From Pyrus communis (taxonomy: Eukaryota > Streptophyta > Magnoliopsida > Rosales > Rosaceae), in the NCBI RefSeq assembly GCF_963583255.1, contig NC_084810.1, forward strand, positions 4,805,751 to 4,869,750: a stretch of DNA of 64,000 nt. The letters run 5' to 3'. A program made the translations under genes and the position numbers. Below the pieces are notes generated by a model that saw nothing but the letters and a program-made list of their open reading frames with translations, was not told the DNA's origin and did not search any database. Of this stretch, positions 47,824 through 59,521 are shown in pieces. Within the stretch, counting starts at the first letter, position 1. Each line of letters begins with the position of its first letter.

Positions 47824-50800
47824 ATGGCGGAAGAGAATTCTTATTCGTTTGGAGATTCCCAGATACCTTCCTCCTCAACCGTGTCTGAGGTGGATGTCAA
47901 TCCAAATCAAAGATTAAGCTCGGTCTTGTTAAATGAGTTTAATTACTTACCTTGGTCAAGAGCAGTGAGTCTTGCCCTAGGTGGAAGGTCCAAGCTAGGG
48001 TTCATAAATGGAAGCATCGAAGTTCCTGATGTTTCTTCACCAACTTATGAAATCTGGCTTTGCAAGGATCAGCTAATTATGTCATGGCTCCTAAATTCCA
48101 TGGAACGTAAACTAGCTGAAATATTCAGTTATTCTGAATCATCATTCAAACTATGGCAGACAGTCAAGGAAATGTATGGCAGCCAGAACAATGCTGCACG
48201 TGTGTTTCAATTGAAGAAGAACATTTCCAACATACAACAAGAAGGAAAGCCCTTTGTTCAACTTCTAGGCAGCATGAAGAGCATGTGGAATGAGCTGGAA
48301 ATGTATCGGCCTCACACAACTGAGGCGTCTTTACTACTAAAAAGGGCAGAAGAAGACAAGATATTCCAACTCTTGTCAAGTCTCGATCCAGGATACGAAG
48401 ACCTACGAAGCCACATACTCATGAACCCTGAACTACCTTCCTTCACCAGCGTATGTGCAACAATCCAACGTGAAGAAGTACGAAGGAAAGTCATGAACAC
48501 TGGCACAAAGACCAGTGTAACTGAAGCAAGGGCTTATCTAGCCAAAGAAAGAAAATACAAAGTGAAGAATCCACACTTAAAGTGCCAACACTGCAACTAT
48601 ACTGGTCACGTTAAGGAGACATGCTGGATTTTACATCCAGAATTAAAGCCAGAGTTCATGAAGGATAACAAGGGCTCACAAAGACTGAACCGTGCACCAC
48701 ATAGAGCCAACAATGCAACTACCTCAACCTCTCATAGGTCTGATGCACTCAAGAGCTTCACTGCAAATCCAGCTGCACTCATAAATGAGTTTGCAGTGTA
48801 TCTTCAAAGCAAGAAAGAAAGGATTAAGAGTGACCAAACGGTCGGCTTTGAAGATGGAAGTTCAATAGCTTTGCTAGGCAAGTTTGCTGGATTTCTGACA
48901 GAAACACAACACATGGCCCAAGATGACATGCAAGGTATCATGACTGCTTTTAAAACTGCTCTTAATGTAAATATGATGCATGATTTGTGGATTGTTGATT
49001 CGGGTGCCACAGATCATATGACCAACCATGTTTCTAAGTTTCACAAGTTTGAAAAATTTTGAAAACCGTCTCAAGTCTCAACTGCCAATGGTGAGAGATC
49101 TAAGGTTTTAGGGAAGGGAAATATCAACTTAATATCGGACAAAATTGAGTCAGTAGCCTTATTTGTTCCTTCTTTTCCATTTCAACTTCTATCTGTGGGA
49201 AAAATCACCAATACCTTAAATTGTTTGGCCATTTTCTCTCCTCACAATGTCATTTTTCAGGATTGCCTCACCAAGAAGACGATTGGTGAAGGGTTTTACC
49301 TTGATGGCCTCTATTACATATAAAAAAACAGTCCCAGAGGATTTCAAGCCAAGTCCAGTCCATCCCAAGATAGTCAATTGTGGCATCAACGTTTAGCTCA
49401 TCCTTCCCAACCTGTTTTGTCTTCCTTGTTTCCAAACTTAGGTAATGATTTAATTTCGTGTGAAACATGTCATTTGTCTAGAGCCACCAGATTGCCTTTT
49501 ACCTCATCCTTATCTAGGACTAGTAAAGTTTTCGAACTAGTTCACTCAGATGTATGGGGACCAACGTTTGAATCTTTTGATGGTTATAAGTATTATGTAA
49601 CTTTTGTCGATGATTTCTCTAGAGCCACATGGTTGTACCTTTTAAAGTCTAAGAGTGAAGTGATTGAAGTTTTTAAGGATTTTCACAATCTTGTTAAGAA
49701 CCATTTTTCCTCTCAAATTCAAACCTTAAGATCTGACAATGGCACCGAATATATGTCCCATATCATGTCATTATATTTGAGCAAACATGGTATCATGCAT
49801 CAAACAAGTTGTGTCGGCACACCTCAACAAAATGGTGTAGCTGAAAGGAAAAATCGTGACATTCTGGAAAAAACGAGAGCATTAATGTTACAAATGAACG
49901 TACCAAAGAGATTTTGGTCACAAGGAGTCATGGCGGCTGTGTACATCATCAATAGACTTCCTAGCCGAGTCTTGGGATTTAAATCTCCACTTGAAGTCAT
50001 GAAAGGAAGAAAAATTGACCTTTCACATCTTAGAGTCTTTGGCTGTGTTTGTTTTGTTCATATACAGTCACACCATCGAGATAAGTTGGACCCTAGAGCT
50101 CTCAAATGTATTTTTCTTGGTTATTCATCAACACAAAAAGGATATAAGTGCTATGATCCTCAACTAAGAAAAATAATTGTATCTAAAGATGTACGATTCC
50201 ATGAAGCTAACCCTTTTTTCAGCAAATCACATGAAGCCACAAGTCAGGGGGAGTGCATCTTAGACCTAATTCCTCTACCAAGAATCTGTACTTCTACACC
50301 TCCCATTGAAGTCAATAATGAAGGTACTCATCCTGATAATTCTGTGCATGATGATGACTCGGTGCATGATGATGACAACGGCAACATAGAAAATCCTCAA
50401 GGTGTGGATGACAATTTGAACGAGGATGAGACAAACCTCCTAGTACCTCGACGCAATCCTCGGCGTGATAGACAACCTCCCACAAGGTTTCAAGATTTTG
50501 TCACATATAAACCGAGGCATCCAATTTCAAATTGCGTGTCGTATCAAAAGGTAACTCCATCTCATGCTGCCTTTCTTAACAACATTTCAAGTCACAGTGA
50601 GCCTCAAAACTTTTATGAGGCTAATAATCAAGATGTGTGGAAAGAAGCAATGAGAGATGAACTCAAAGCACTAGACCAACACAAAACCTGGAGCATCACC
50701 AAACTTCCACAAGGAAAAAAGGCAGTGGGCTGTAAGTGGATCTATAAGATCAAGTTTAATTCTGATGGTTCGATTGAGAGGCATAAAGCCAGGCTGGTGG

Positions 50801-52134
50801 CTCGAGGATTCACTCAAACATTTGAGGTGGATTACAAGGAAACATTTGCTTCTGTTGCAAAAATGAACTCAGTAAGGGTTCTATTGTCTGTTGCCGTCAA
50901 TAAAGGTTGGTCTATGTATCAAATGGACGTGAAGAACGCCTTTCTACATGGTGATCTTGAAGAAGAAGTCTATATGAGATTGCCACCAGGACACCCTCAA
51001 AGCCAAGAGCCTAATTTGGTGTGTAAGTTACATAAGTCAATTTATGGACTGAAGCAATCACCACGTGCTTGGTATGCAAAACTAAGTACTGTTCTTCATA
51101 GCATTGGTTTCAAAAGGAGTAATGCAGATTCATCATTATTTGTTCGCACAAGAGCTGCAAGCAAATTAGTTGTGTTGATATATGTGGATGACTTAATAAT
51201 TACAGGTGATAATGCTGCTGAAATCACCACACTCAAACAGTCACTTCAACAACAATTTGCGGTTAAAGATCTTGGGGTGTTGAAGTATTTTCTTGGAATC
51301 GAAATGGCATCTTCTTACAAGGGACTATTTCTTAATCAACGAAAGTACGTCATGAACCTACTTAAAGATGCCAATATGAGTGATGCCAAGCCTGCACTTA
51401 CCCCTCTTGATAGCAAGCTCAAGCTTGACTTGGGAGGCACGCCACTCTCGGATATCAGCTTATATCAGAGGCTTGTTGGCAAGCTGATCTACCTAACGAT
51501 CACCAGACCAGACATCTCACATTCAGTAAGTATTGCCAGTCAGTTCATGCACTCTCCCACCATCGAGCATCTGAACCTTGTCAAAAGAATCTTACGTTAC
51601 TTAAAAGGGTCGGTTGGTCGTGGCATCCTCATGGCAAAGAATGACAACACTCAAATCATGGGGTACTGTGATGCTGATTGGGCAGGAAACGCAATCGATC
51701 GCAAGTCCACCACTGGTTATTGTACCTTTGTTGGTGGAAACCTGGTCACGTGGAAGAGCAAGAAACAAACTGTCATCGCAAGATCAAGTGCCGAAGCTGA
51801 ATATCGTGCAATGGCCTCAACCACGTGTGAGCTGATATGGCTAAAAGGACTTTTATGTGACTTAAGTGTGTTCACAGCTCAACCAATGACCTTATTTTGT
51901 GACAACCAGGCTGCCATGCACATAGCATCAAACCCCGTCTTTCACGAGAGGACAAAGCATATTGAAGTCGACTGTCACTATGTCCGTGAACAAGTACAGT
52001 CGCAGGTGATTCAGACACATTATGTAAAAAGCTTCGATCAGCTGGCTGATATATTCACCAAACCTCTGGCTTCTCATCAGTTTCAAAGACTCCTCTCCAA
52101 GCTTGGATCCATCAACCTACTAGATCCAGCTTGA
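47824..52134 (+). pseudogene. Copia gag-pol, single frame with two in-frame stops
   Basis: Start ATG 47824. The frame is open to TGA 49060-49062, again open to TAA 49321-49323, and then open to TGA 52132-52134, all in the same frame, 1436 codon positions in total. In order: gag (UBN2-like) with CCHC knuckle CQHCNYTGHVKETCW (about 48586-48630); protease IVDSGATDHM (about 48990); integrase zinc region WHQRLAHP...CETCH, then core HSDVWGP, RSDNGTEY and the GTPQQNGVAERKNR glutamate; reverse transcriptase with FLHGDLEEEVYM and YVDDLIITG; RNase H with YCDADWAG, SSAEAEYRAM and CDNQAAM. All catalytic boxes are intact. The two stops separate gag-protease from the rest, so this copy should not make a full polyprotein unless the stops are read through. 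Confidence 0.93.
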
Positions 52135-52141
52135 GGGGGAG
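52133..52141 (+). other. Polypurine tract of the young copia element
   Basis: GAGGGGGAG immediately before the 3' LTR, overlapping the pol stop codon. Confidence 0.9.
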
Positions 52142-52544
52142 TATTGGAAGAAGGACAGCACGGTGCTGTCACTTACAGACAGCACAGCAAACATACAGCA
52201 CGGCAAGCATGGGTAAAGGAAAGACAGCAAGGGTGTGCACTCTGGAAAGGAATGTGCATGTGGTTGCTGACTCATGGACAGCAGGGAAAGGCATGTGTGT
52301 GCATGCTGTCTCTTACAGATTGCATGTGTGTGTGCTGTTAGTTTGTAGTTTAATGTGTAAAGGTGTATAGGTGGTGCTGCGGCATGTGTGTGCATGCTGT
52401 CTCTTACAGATTGCATGTGTGTGTGCTGTTAGTTTGTAGTTTAATGTGTAAAGTTGTTGTTGTGGTGTATATATCAAAGCCTTCCCGTAAGGCCTGAAGA
52501 TATGAAATTTTGAAGTATTACCATTCAAATCAGAAAAATCAACA
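52142..52544 (+). repeat. 3' LTR of the young copia element
   Basis: 403 bp, same ends as the 5' LTR. Followed directly by the target duplication CAGAA and then the rest of MATE exon 2. Confidence 0.95.
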
Positions 52545-54225
52545 CAGAACCTATACTTATTATACTCTATCAAGATCCTCAAATTTCCAAATCCGCTGCT
52601 GTTTTTATGAAGTTTCTGATTCCGGGATTATTTGCGTATGGATTCCTGCAAAACATCTTGAGATTTATTCAGACACAATTTGTTGTCCTGCCGTTAGTCT
52701 TTTCGCTTGTACCTGTTGTTATTCATGTTGGCATTGCTTATGGTTTGGTACATTGGACAGCTCTTGGTTACAAGGGAGCTCCACTAGCAGCTTCAATTTC
52801 GTTATGGATATCCGTGCTTGCGTTGGCCATGTATGTCGTCTGCTCAAAGAAGTTTGAGCATACATGGCAAGGATTCTCATTAGAATCATTTCATTATGTT
52901 GTTTATGATTTAAAACTTGCCCTCCCCTCAGCACTAATGGTATGGTAAGTATCACATTTTTCCTTACTTTTAGTGTTAAAAGTTAACAATGCTGCATTAA
53001 GCTTTTTGGAAACCTTTTCTGCATCAGACATAGAACCGTAACATAGAAGATAGAACTAATACTGAAAGAATATCGAAACCGAATTATAATCCAAATGAAG
53101 GGTTTATACTTTAAAGCATGGACATCAGGTTCAGATGCTGCACAACAACTATAATTTATCAGAATTATTGTCAATAGGATTCAGAACTTAATTGCATTAA
53201 TTAACTTAAAACTAGTGCAAAATATATCCAGTTTGGAGGAATGGGCTTTTGAAATTCTGGTGTTGATGGGAGGATTGATGCCGAATTCGAAAGAAACCAC
53301 TTCACTAATTGCAATGTGGTAAGCTTCAATGTACCTTTTTTGTCATCTAAACCTATTCTTGCTTCCTACCTCAAGTAACCTTTTTATAATCATCTCTTCA
53401 GTGTGAATACAGAAGCAATTGCATACATGATTATGTATGGCCTAAGTGCTGCTGCAAGGTTGGTTGACTAACAATTCTTGTGTTGTGTTTTCCTTTTAAT
53501 TTGTTCGATTATTACATTCTGTTTCGTTCATTGAAACAAGGTTTACTTATTGTGGCGTAGCACAAGGGTGTCAAATGAATTAGGCGCAGGAAATCCCAAC
53601 AAAGCGAAGAATGCAGTGGCTGTGACTTTTAAGCTCTCTCTGCTTCTTTCTTTTGCTATTGTTTTGGCTCTAGCACTTGGTCACAATACCTGGACTCACT
53701 TCTTCAGCGACAGCCATATAATAGCAGATCAATTTGCTTCCATGGTACCATTGCTTACAATTTCCATAGTCGTAGATTCCGTTCAAGGTGTCTTATCAGG
53801 TTATGATCAACCACTTTTTTGTAGGGTTAGTTCTACATTGCTCTGTTTCCCGTAACTTAGCGGATTTTTGGTATTTCAGGTGTGGCCAGAGGATGTGGGT
53901 GGCAACACTTGACTGTGTATGTAAACTTAGCAACATTCTATTTGATTGGTATGACAATCTCCAGTCTTCTTGGATTTAAGTTCAAATTACATGCCAAGGT
54001 AAGATAATACATTAATAAGTTGATTTGTTTTGGTTTTATTTTATTTTTTCAAATCACATTTTGGTGCTTCATTTTTCGTTGCAGGGTTTGTGGATTGGTT
54101 TGATCTGTGGCCTCTCCTGTCAAGCCAGCACGCTTTTGTTCATAACACTGCGCACGAAATGGAGCGTGTTGGATTTACCGGATTTATCAGATGTTGAAGA
54201 GAATGAAAAAGCAGTTTTGGTGTGA

Positions 54226-56080
54226 ACAAATTGTCAGAAATTAAGACGTGATAAGATCATATAACTGTGAGAAGTTTATGCATTGTTAGATGCATGCATT
54301 GCTTAATAGAAGGAAGGACGTTAGACTGACTGCAACAATGGAATCCGTGTGTTGTGCTTAAACTAAGCCTAAAACATGTATTTTGTTAACAGCTTCTAAA
54401 TAGACAAGTAGGGTTTGATGCTTCATTGTGCGGTTCTTTGGAGAAATACTAACTGCAGTTACTTTCTCCCAATGTTTCAAAAACGCGCCTAGACGGCTTT
54501 GGGGCACGGTGATGATGAAAACGTCCCTACTGAGTGAGAGTACACTTAAACTCGCTTAGACGTGCGCCTGAGGCATTCGACTGGGGCCTTATTTTTTTTA
54601 ATAGAGACTTGGCAATGAAGAAGATGAGCCTACTGAAACTCTTATGGGCTGTTAGTTATGGTATTGTGGGCCGGGTATTCCTTAGGTCCATTTTCATTTG
54701 GTCATTTAGAGACGAGTGTAGCAAGATGTAGTTATAGGCTACAATGAGTGGCTTTTTGTGGAGGTTTTGTACTAGAATAATGTTGAGATCAAAATTTTTA
54801 ACAAATTTGCAAACTGATCAAAACTTAAGTAGTAATTCAATAATCACCATTCATATAATCTGGTTTGCAAAATTTGACATCTCTAACATTACCCTTTATA
54901 AGGGATCCAAACTTTTTTTTGAGACCGTTGGATTTAACCTAACAAGGTAAAGTTACCCAAAGAGAAAGGGAAATCTCTTTTTTTTATTTATTTTTTTTTT
55001 TACAATAAACTATATTATCTACACTAAAGGGAGGGGGTGGGTTTAGCCTCACAATGTGCTAACAATAATATTGTTTAAATTCATCTTTAGCAAGAATCTA
55101 ACCTAAAACCTCTCACTTACAAGTGAAGAGGAATACCACTAGACCGTAGTACAAAGTAGCGAAAAAGAAAGATTTTTTAATTGAAAGGGAAAGCTCCTTT
55201 TTATCAAAAAATAAAAGATAATGCTAGAGAGACTAAATTTGTAGACAAAATTTAAAAAAACTAAAGAACATGGAAGTTGATGATTGGTTTATTACTTAAG
55301 CGTTAATAAACATGTTCATTCTTATTGGTAACATATTATTTAGTTTGTAAATTTTATCTATAAACTTAGTCTCCCTAACATTACTAGGAAACATACTTGA
55401 AAGTAAAGTTACCCAACAAGAAAGGAAAAAGATCTTCTAATTAAGCCGCAAGAAACCGATATATAAGAAGAACAAATAGGACTAGAGAAAAGCAAAAACA
55501 AGCTGCATATATCAAGCAATAAACTCATAAAAAGCTTTAGATGCACTGCCATTAATTGTGGTTTGGTGGCCACTTCAAATTCGATTTAATATTCCTAGTA
55601 ACTTGATTTCTCTTAAGTGGTGTTTTAATTAGGAATTGTGTTGTCATTTAGTAATAGTCATTTTGATGCAGTGTATTAAGGAGGTTGATTAAGTAGGGAT
55701 CTTGATATTCTGGATGGTCCTTTAAGTTTTCAAATCTAGTTAATATCCTTAGTAATCAAGTATTTAGAATATTGTGTTTTTTAGTTATGTGGTTGGGTTG
55801 GAACTTGGTGATTATTATTTCTTATGTTGTAGTGGATTAGGAAGTTGAGCTAGTGTTTAATTGTGTTGAATTATTTTATATAAACAGATATTAGTTCTCT
55901 ACATGTTCTTTGGGTCTAGTTGTGCTTGAGATTTCAATAATCATCTCTCTGTTTTCATCCCTGCATTACATTTACTGTGCTATAGTGGGCTAGGAACTTG
56001 TGTTTGTAGTTCTTACTGTTGTTGGCTAGGCTTTCTAAATACTTGACCTATCTGGTCAGAAAGGAATACCAAAAGTTGGA
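54226..56080. other. Intergenic region with a remnant of an older B3 unit
   Basis: 54460-54625 matches the end of the B3 gene and its 3' flank at 58796-58985 (CTTTCTCC-AATGTT, AAACGCGCC, GATGATGAAAACG, GGAGACTTGGCAA-type blocks). 54640-54725 matches 60710-60800, and 55390-55545 matches 60890-61050 (e.g. CAAGAAACCGATATATAAGA and AAACTCATAAAAAGCTTT). So this is the same spacer that precedes B3 gene 2, i.e. an earlier tandem unit reduced to its 3' end. 55560-56040 has no counterpart there. Confidence 0.65.
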
Positions 56081-58366
56081 ATGGCAAGGAAACTAGTGAA
56101 GCATTCACAAAAGAAACAATCTTTCTACACCATCCTACTCGGTGATTACGCGCGGCATCTGGTATGTAACATCCTCAGACTTTTTTCTCACTATAATTTC
56201 AAGAATCAATAAACAAGATTGCCTCTTTCTTTCTGCCTTCTTGTTTTTTTTTAAGCTTAATGTTCGGCATGCCTTCAAGTTTAAACAATATGTTAGATTC
56301 GGAAAGATGCCCATGAATTCAGCTAGTTGAAGGTTGATGATAACCTGTTCGTGGTCATATTTGAAACTACTTCTTTTCACTAGAGGAAAAGCGAGGTTTC
56401 TGAGGGTCAAAGGCCCTCCCGGCGGGGGCCGAGGGGGGGGGTGTCACATCCCGGCCCGCTCCACCACCGTAGCACGATATTGTCCGCTTTGGGCCCCGAC
56501 CACGCCCTCACGGTTTTGTTTTTGGGAACTCACGAGCAACTTCCCAATGGGTCACCCATCATGGGATTGCTCAAGCCCTCTTCTTGCTTAACTTCGGAGT
56601 TTCTACAGAACCCGAAGCCAGTGAGCTCCCAAAAGGCCTCGTGCTAGGTAAGGATGGGAATATACATTTAAGGATCACTCCCCTGGGCAATGTGGGATGT
56701 CACAATCCACCCCCCTTAGGGGTCCGACGTCCTCGTCGGCACACACGCGACCAGGGTTAGGCTCTGATACCAAATTGTCACATCCCCGCCCGGGGCGGAC
56801 CACTTCCCGAGCCCGCTCCACCACCGTAGCACGATATTGTCCACTTTGGGCCCCAACCACGCCCTCACGGTTTTGTTTCTGGGAACTCACACGAGAACTT
56901 CCCAGTGGGTCACCCATCATGGGAGTGCTCTCGTGCGCTACTCGCTTAACTTCGAAGTTCCCATGGAACCCGAAGCCAGTGAGCTCCCAAAAGGCCTCGT
57001 GCTAGGTAGGGATGAGAATATACATATAAGGATCACTCCCCTAGGCGATGTGGGATGTCACAATCCACCCTCCTTAGGGGCCCGACGTCCTCGTCGGCAC
57101 ACCATAGCCAGGGTTAGGCTTTGATACCAATTTGTCACATCCCGGCCCGGGCGGGACTACTTCCCGGGCCCGCTCCACCACCGTAGCACGATATTGTCCG
57201 CTTTGGGTCCCGACCACGCCCTCACGGTTTTGTTTTTGGGAACTCACGAGCAACTTCCCAATGGGTCACCCATCATGAGATTGCTCAAGCCCCCTTCTCG
57301 CTTAACTTCGGAGTTCCTACAGAACCCGAAGCCAGTGAGCTCCCAAAAGGCCTCGTGCTAGGTAAGGATGAGAATATACATTTAAGGATCACTCCCCTGG
57401 GTAATGTGGGATGTCACGGGGGGGGGGGGGGGGGGGGGGGGGTTGTTGGTTGGGGTGGGCAGTATCCTTGTGTGTACCATGTTTGTATTGCCGTATTATA
57501 TTGATAAACTGAATGTCAGCTGGAACTGGGACTTGCTCAAGGAGTTTGTAGACTTCTTGTAGCTCAAATTTGACAATCAGTGTTATGTTGTTTTTGTTAA
57601 CACTAACTTGTCATATAGTCATCAGATCAGATGAGTTTCCATGTTCATAGTTTAGTATTGAGAAGCACATATATATTGGTTTTAAAAAAGCAATTAAATT
57701 TTGTAGCGTATACCACCTAAATTCGTCAAGAACTTCAATGGATGGTCACCTTGCAAATGTGTTGTTCGAGGCCCCAGTGGATTACGAAGGACTGTGGAAT
57801 TGGAAGAGAGAAAGAATGGCTTATTCTTCAATGGTGGTTGGCAATATTTTGTGAAGGATCATCATTTAGAAAACGGGGATCTTTTGGTTTTCAAATATGA
57901 TGGCGAATCAAAGTTCAAAGTCGCAATCTATGATACTACTGCTTGTGAGAAGGATGTAGAGATAGCTGACAGCTGGAGGATTCGCAGTTCTGTTCCTTTG
58001 TTTAACAACGGACATGCTCGAGTAAAAGAAGAAATTGTTGAACTTGAAACTGAAAACTACAACGAAAACCGTGAAAACAAAGTGTTCATTTCCGGAAGAA
58101 AGAAATGTAAGTTATTGGCTTCTACAAAAGATCTGTATGTGCTATTTATTTTCTCTAGCAGCTTTGTTTGTTCTTTTCTTCTCGAACTGTTGGTAATGTA
58201 CAGGCAATCATCTGATATCGGGGAAGATACCTGCACACGATCACAGAGAAGCAACATCAACTCAATCCGTCTTGTTCAAATCGAAGAACTCGTGTTTTAT
58301 AGCAATCTTTAACAATCCAAGGCGATATCGCGCGGTGAGTACGTTAATTATCATCCAATTCTGAGG

Positions 58367-58408
<42 letters not shown>

Positions 58409-58831
58409 TATATAACTTTCCCTCTTATGATTGCAAATGGTAAAGAGATCGTTAGAATATCATAAGCACTGCACTATATATGGAATTTTTTTCTCCATTG
58501 ACGTCGTTGATGTTCTAAATTGCAGACAATCCCAAAGAAACTAGCCGTAGCTGAAGATGTTTTAAATAAGAAGTGTATAATGATTCAGGATCCGACTGGG
58601 AGATCGTGGCTCGTTAAACTTGACGTTCGCGGCAAGGGTTCTCAGTGTCGTGTGGATATGGCCACTGGTCTGGGAGAATGCTGTAAAGCCAACCAGGTTT
58701 TACCTGGGGACGAAGTCGTTTTTGAGTTTGTCAAGCAAAGTCTTTTGCAAATTCATATCTACAGAGTGGAAGCATTAGGAGGCAAATCACTGCGATTACT
58801 TTCTCCGAATGTTATAGAAAATGCGCCTTAA
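56081..58831 (+). CDS. REM-type B3 protein with two B3 domains, four exons
   Basis: Exons 56081-56161, 57707-58106, 58204-58334 and 58526-58831 join in frame through GT-AG introns to 918 bp (305 residues plus TAA). First B3 domain about residues 14-115: FYTILLGDYARHL, RIPPKFVKNFNG, GWQYFVKDHHLENGDLLVF and FKYDGESKFKVAIYD, close in pattern to VRN1/REM proteins. Acidic linker, then second B3 domain about 195-295: FIAIFNNPRRYRATIPKKL, then VLPGDEVVFEFV and LQIHIYRV. Known role: plant nuclear DNA-binding proteins, often loosely sequence-specific; targets cannot be told here. Intron 1 (1.5 kb) hosts a Cassandra array. The last about ten codons and stop coincide with sequence also found at 54460. 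The first member of a tandem pair with 61172. Confidence 0.92.
56442..57417 (-). mobile_element. Cassandra-type TRIM, tandem form with three LTRs, in B3 intron 1
   Basis: Three LTR copies (56442-56704, 56776-57062, 57133-57417) start TGTCACATCCC and end GGGATGTCACA (plus strand). Two internal domains (56705-56775 and 57063-57132) each carry, on the minus strand, the primer site TGGTATCAGAGCCTAACCC and a purine tract CCCCTAAGG(A/G)GGGTGG. No protein coding. Each LTR contains a 5S-rRNA-like domain on the minus strand, the defining feature of Cassandra. The last LTR lacks its final A and runs into a G homopolymer. LTR-A and LTR-C are more alike than either is to LTR-B. Confidence 0.9.
56524..56645 (-). 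other. 5S rRNA-like domain in Cassandra LTR-A
   Basis: Minus strand CTCCGAAGTTAAGC (56599-56586) and GATGGGTGACCCA...TGGGAAG (around 56560-56540) correspond to the internal control region of plant 5S genes (box A region and box C). Equivalent domains lie at about 56879-57005 (CTTCGAAGTTAAGC) and 57237-57362. Not a functional 5S rRNA gene: the first half is strongly altered. It may retain RNA polymerase III promoter activity. Confidence 0.8.
57418..57442 (+). repeat. Poly(G) run of about 25
   Basis: Uninterrupted G homopolymer right after the last Cassandra LTR. A second G run (56433-56441) directly precedes the first LTR. This may be assembly-sensitive. Confidence 0.85.
58372..58400 (+). repeat. 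(TA)n microsatellite in B3 gene 1 intron 3
   Basis: Alternating TA followed by a T run. A counterpart lies at about 59484-59520 in the duplicate. Confidence 0.85.
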
Positions 58832-59427
58832 GATTGGTCTAAGCGGCCTTGAAGGCGGAGCAATGATGAAAACACCTCTGCCCAGCAGATTAAGCTTAAA
58901 CTTACCTAGACGTGATCGAGGTGCGCCTAAACGACTGAAGTGCTGCGTTTGACTATGATTTTTTTTTTTTTTTTTTTTTTAAATGGAAACTTGGCAACGA
59001 AGAAGAAGAAGATATTACCTTTAATTTAGATGAAGAGATTTGGATGAGTGACTCTTTTTTTTAGTATGTTTAACTTTTTTTTTGTGATTTGTGCATTTTT
59101 AAATGACAATGGGCATTTATTTTACATATTATATTATACATAATATATATATTAATAATTTTAGGTCTCGTGAGAATATCGTCTAATGCCTCAAAACTTT
59201 CGTCCAAACGAAGTTATCCATGAAATTACTTAACTTCGCCATCACCTTTTAAAACGACTTAACTTTACCTACTTGTGATTCTTTCATTTCATGCCATCAG
59301 TAATTCATTTGCAAAAAACAGACAAGCACATATTTTAACTAAACAAATTAAAACATTAGAAAACTAGCTTCTTGGCATGCTGTCACGGTGCATCAAGATT
59401 GGACATGTGATTATGTTACTTATCATC

Positions 59428-59487
59428 CAAGGAGATATCGTGCGGTGAGTATGTTAATTATTATCCAATTCTGAAGCTAACTGTATA

Positions 59488-59521
<34 letters not shown>

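Larger units (their letters stand above)
46901..52544 (+). mobile_element. Young, nearly intact Ty1/copia element in a MATE exon
   Basis: 5644 bp with LTRs of equal length (403 bp) differing at three sites (47 bp in, A/G in ACAGAC[A/G]; GGTG[A/C]TGCGG; CCTT[C]TCGT against CCTTCCCGT). Perfect 5-bp target duplication CAGAA (46896-46900 and 52545-52549). Primer site TGGTATCAGAGCAGG abuts the 5' LTR and a purine tract abuts the 3' LTR. Gag-pol is one reading frame interrupted by two stop codons. LTR termini are TA...CA, since both copies begin TATTGG. Inserted in the same orientation as the host gene. Confidence 0.97.
46246..54225 (+). pseudogene. MATE efflux transporter gene 2, exon 2 split by a copia insertion
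   Basis: Exons 46246-46563, 46754-46900 / 52550-52944 (one exon in two pieces), 53232-53318, 53402-53458, 53561-53799, 53880-53998 and 54085-54225 have the same number, phases and nearly the same sizes as MATE gene 1. Every splice site is canonical. Without the insertion and one target copy the exons add to 1503 bp, with no frame break. Family motifs [45 protein letters not shown] and GVARGCGWQ are present. The insertion follows codon 155, just past the ETLCGQ helix. Reading into the LTR reaches TAA at 46973-46975 after 24 foreign residues, so only about the first quarter of the transporter could be made. The N-terminus has a seven-glycine run that is absent in gene 1. Confidence 0.93.

Noticed and set aside
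56524..57362. Possible genuine 5S rRNA genes
   Set aside because: Only the internal control region half is similar, and the copies lie inside TRIM LTRs with primer sites between them.
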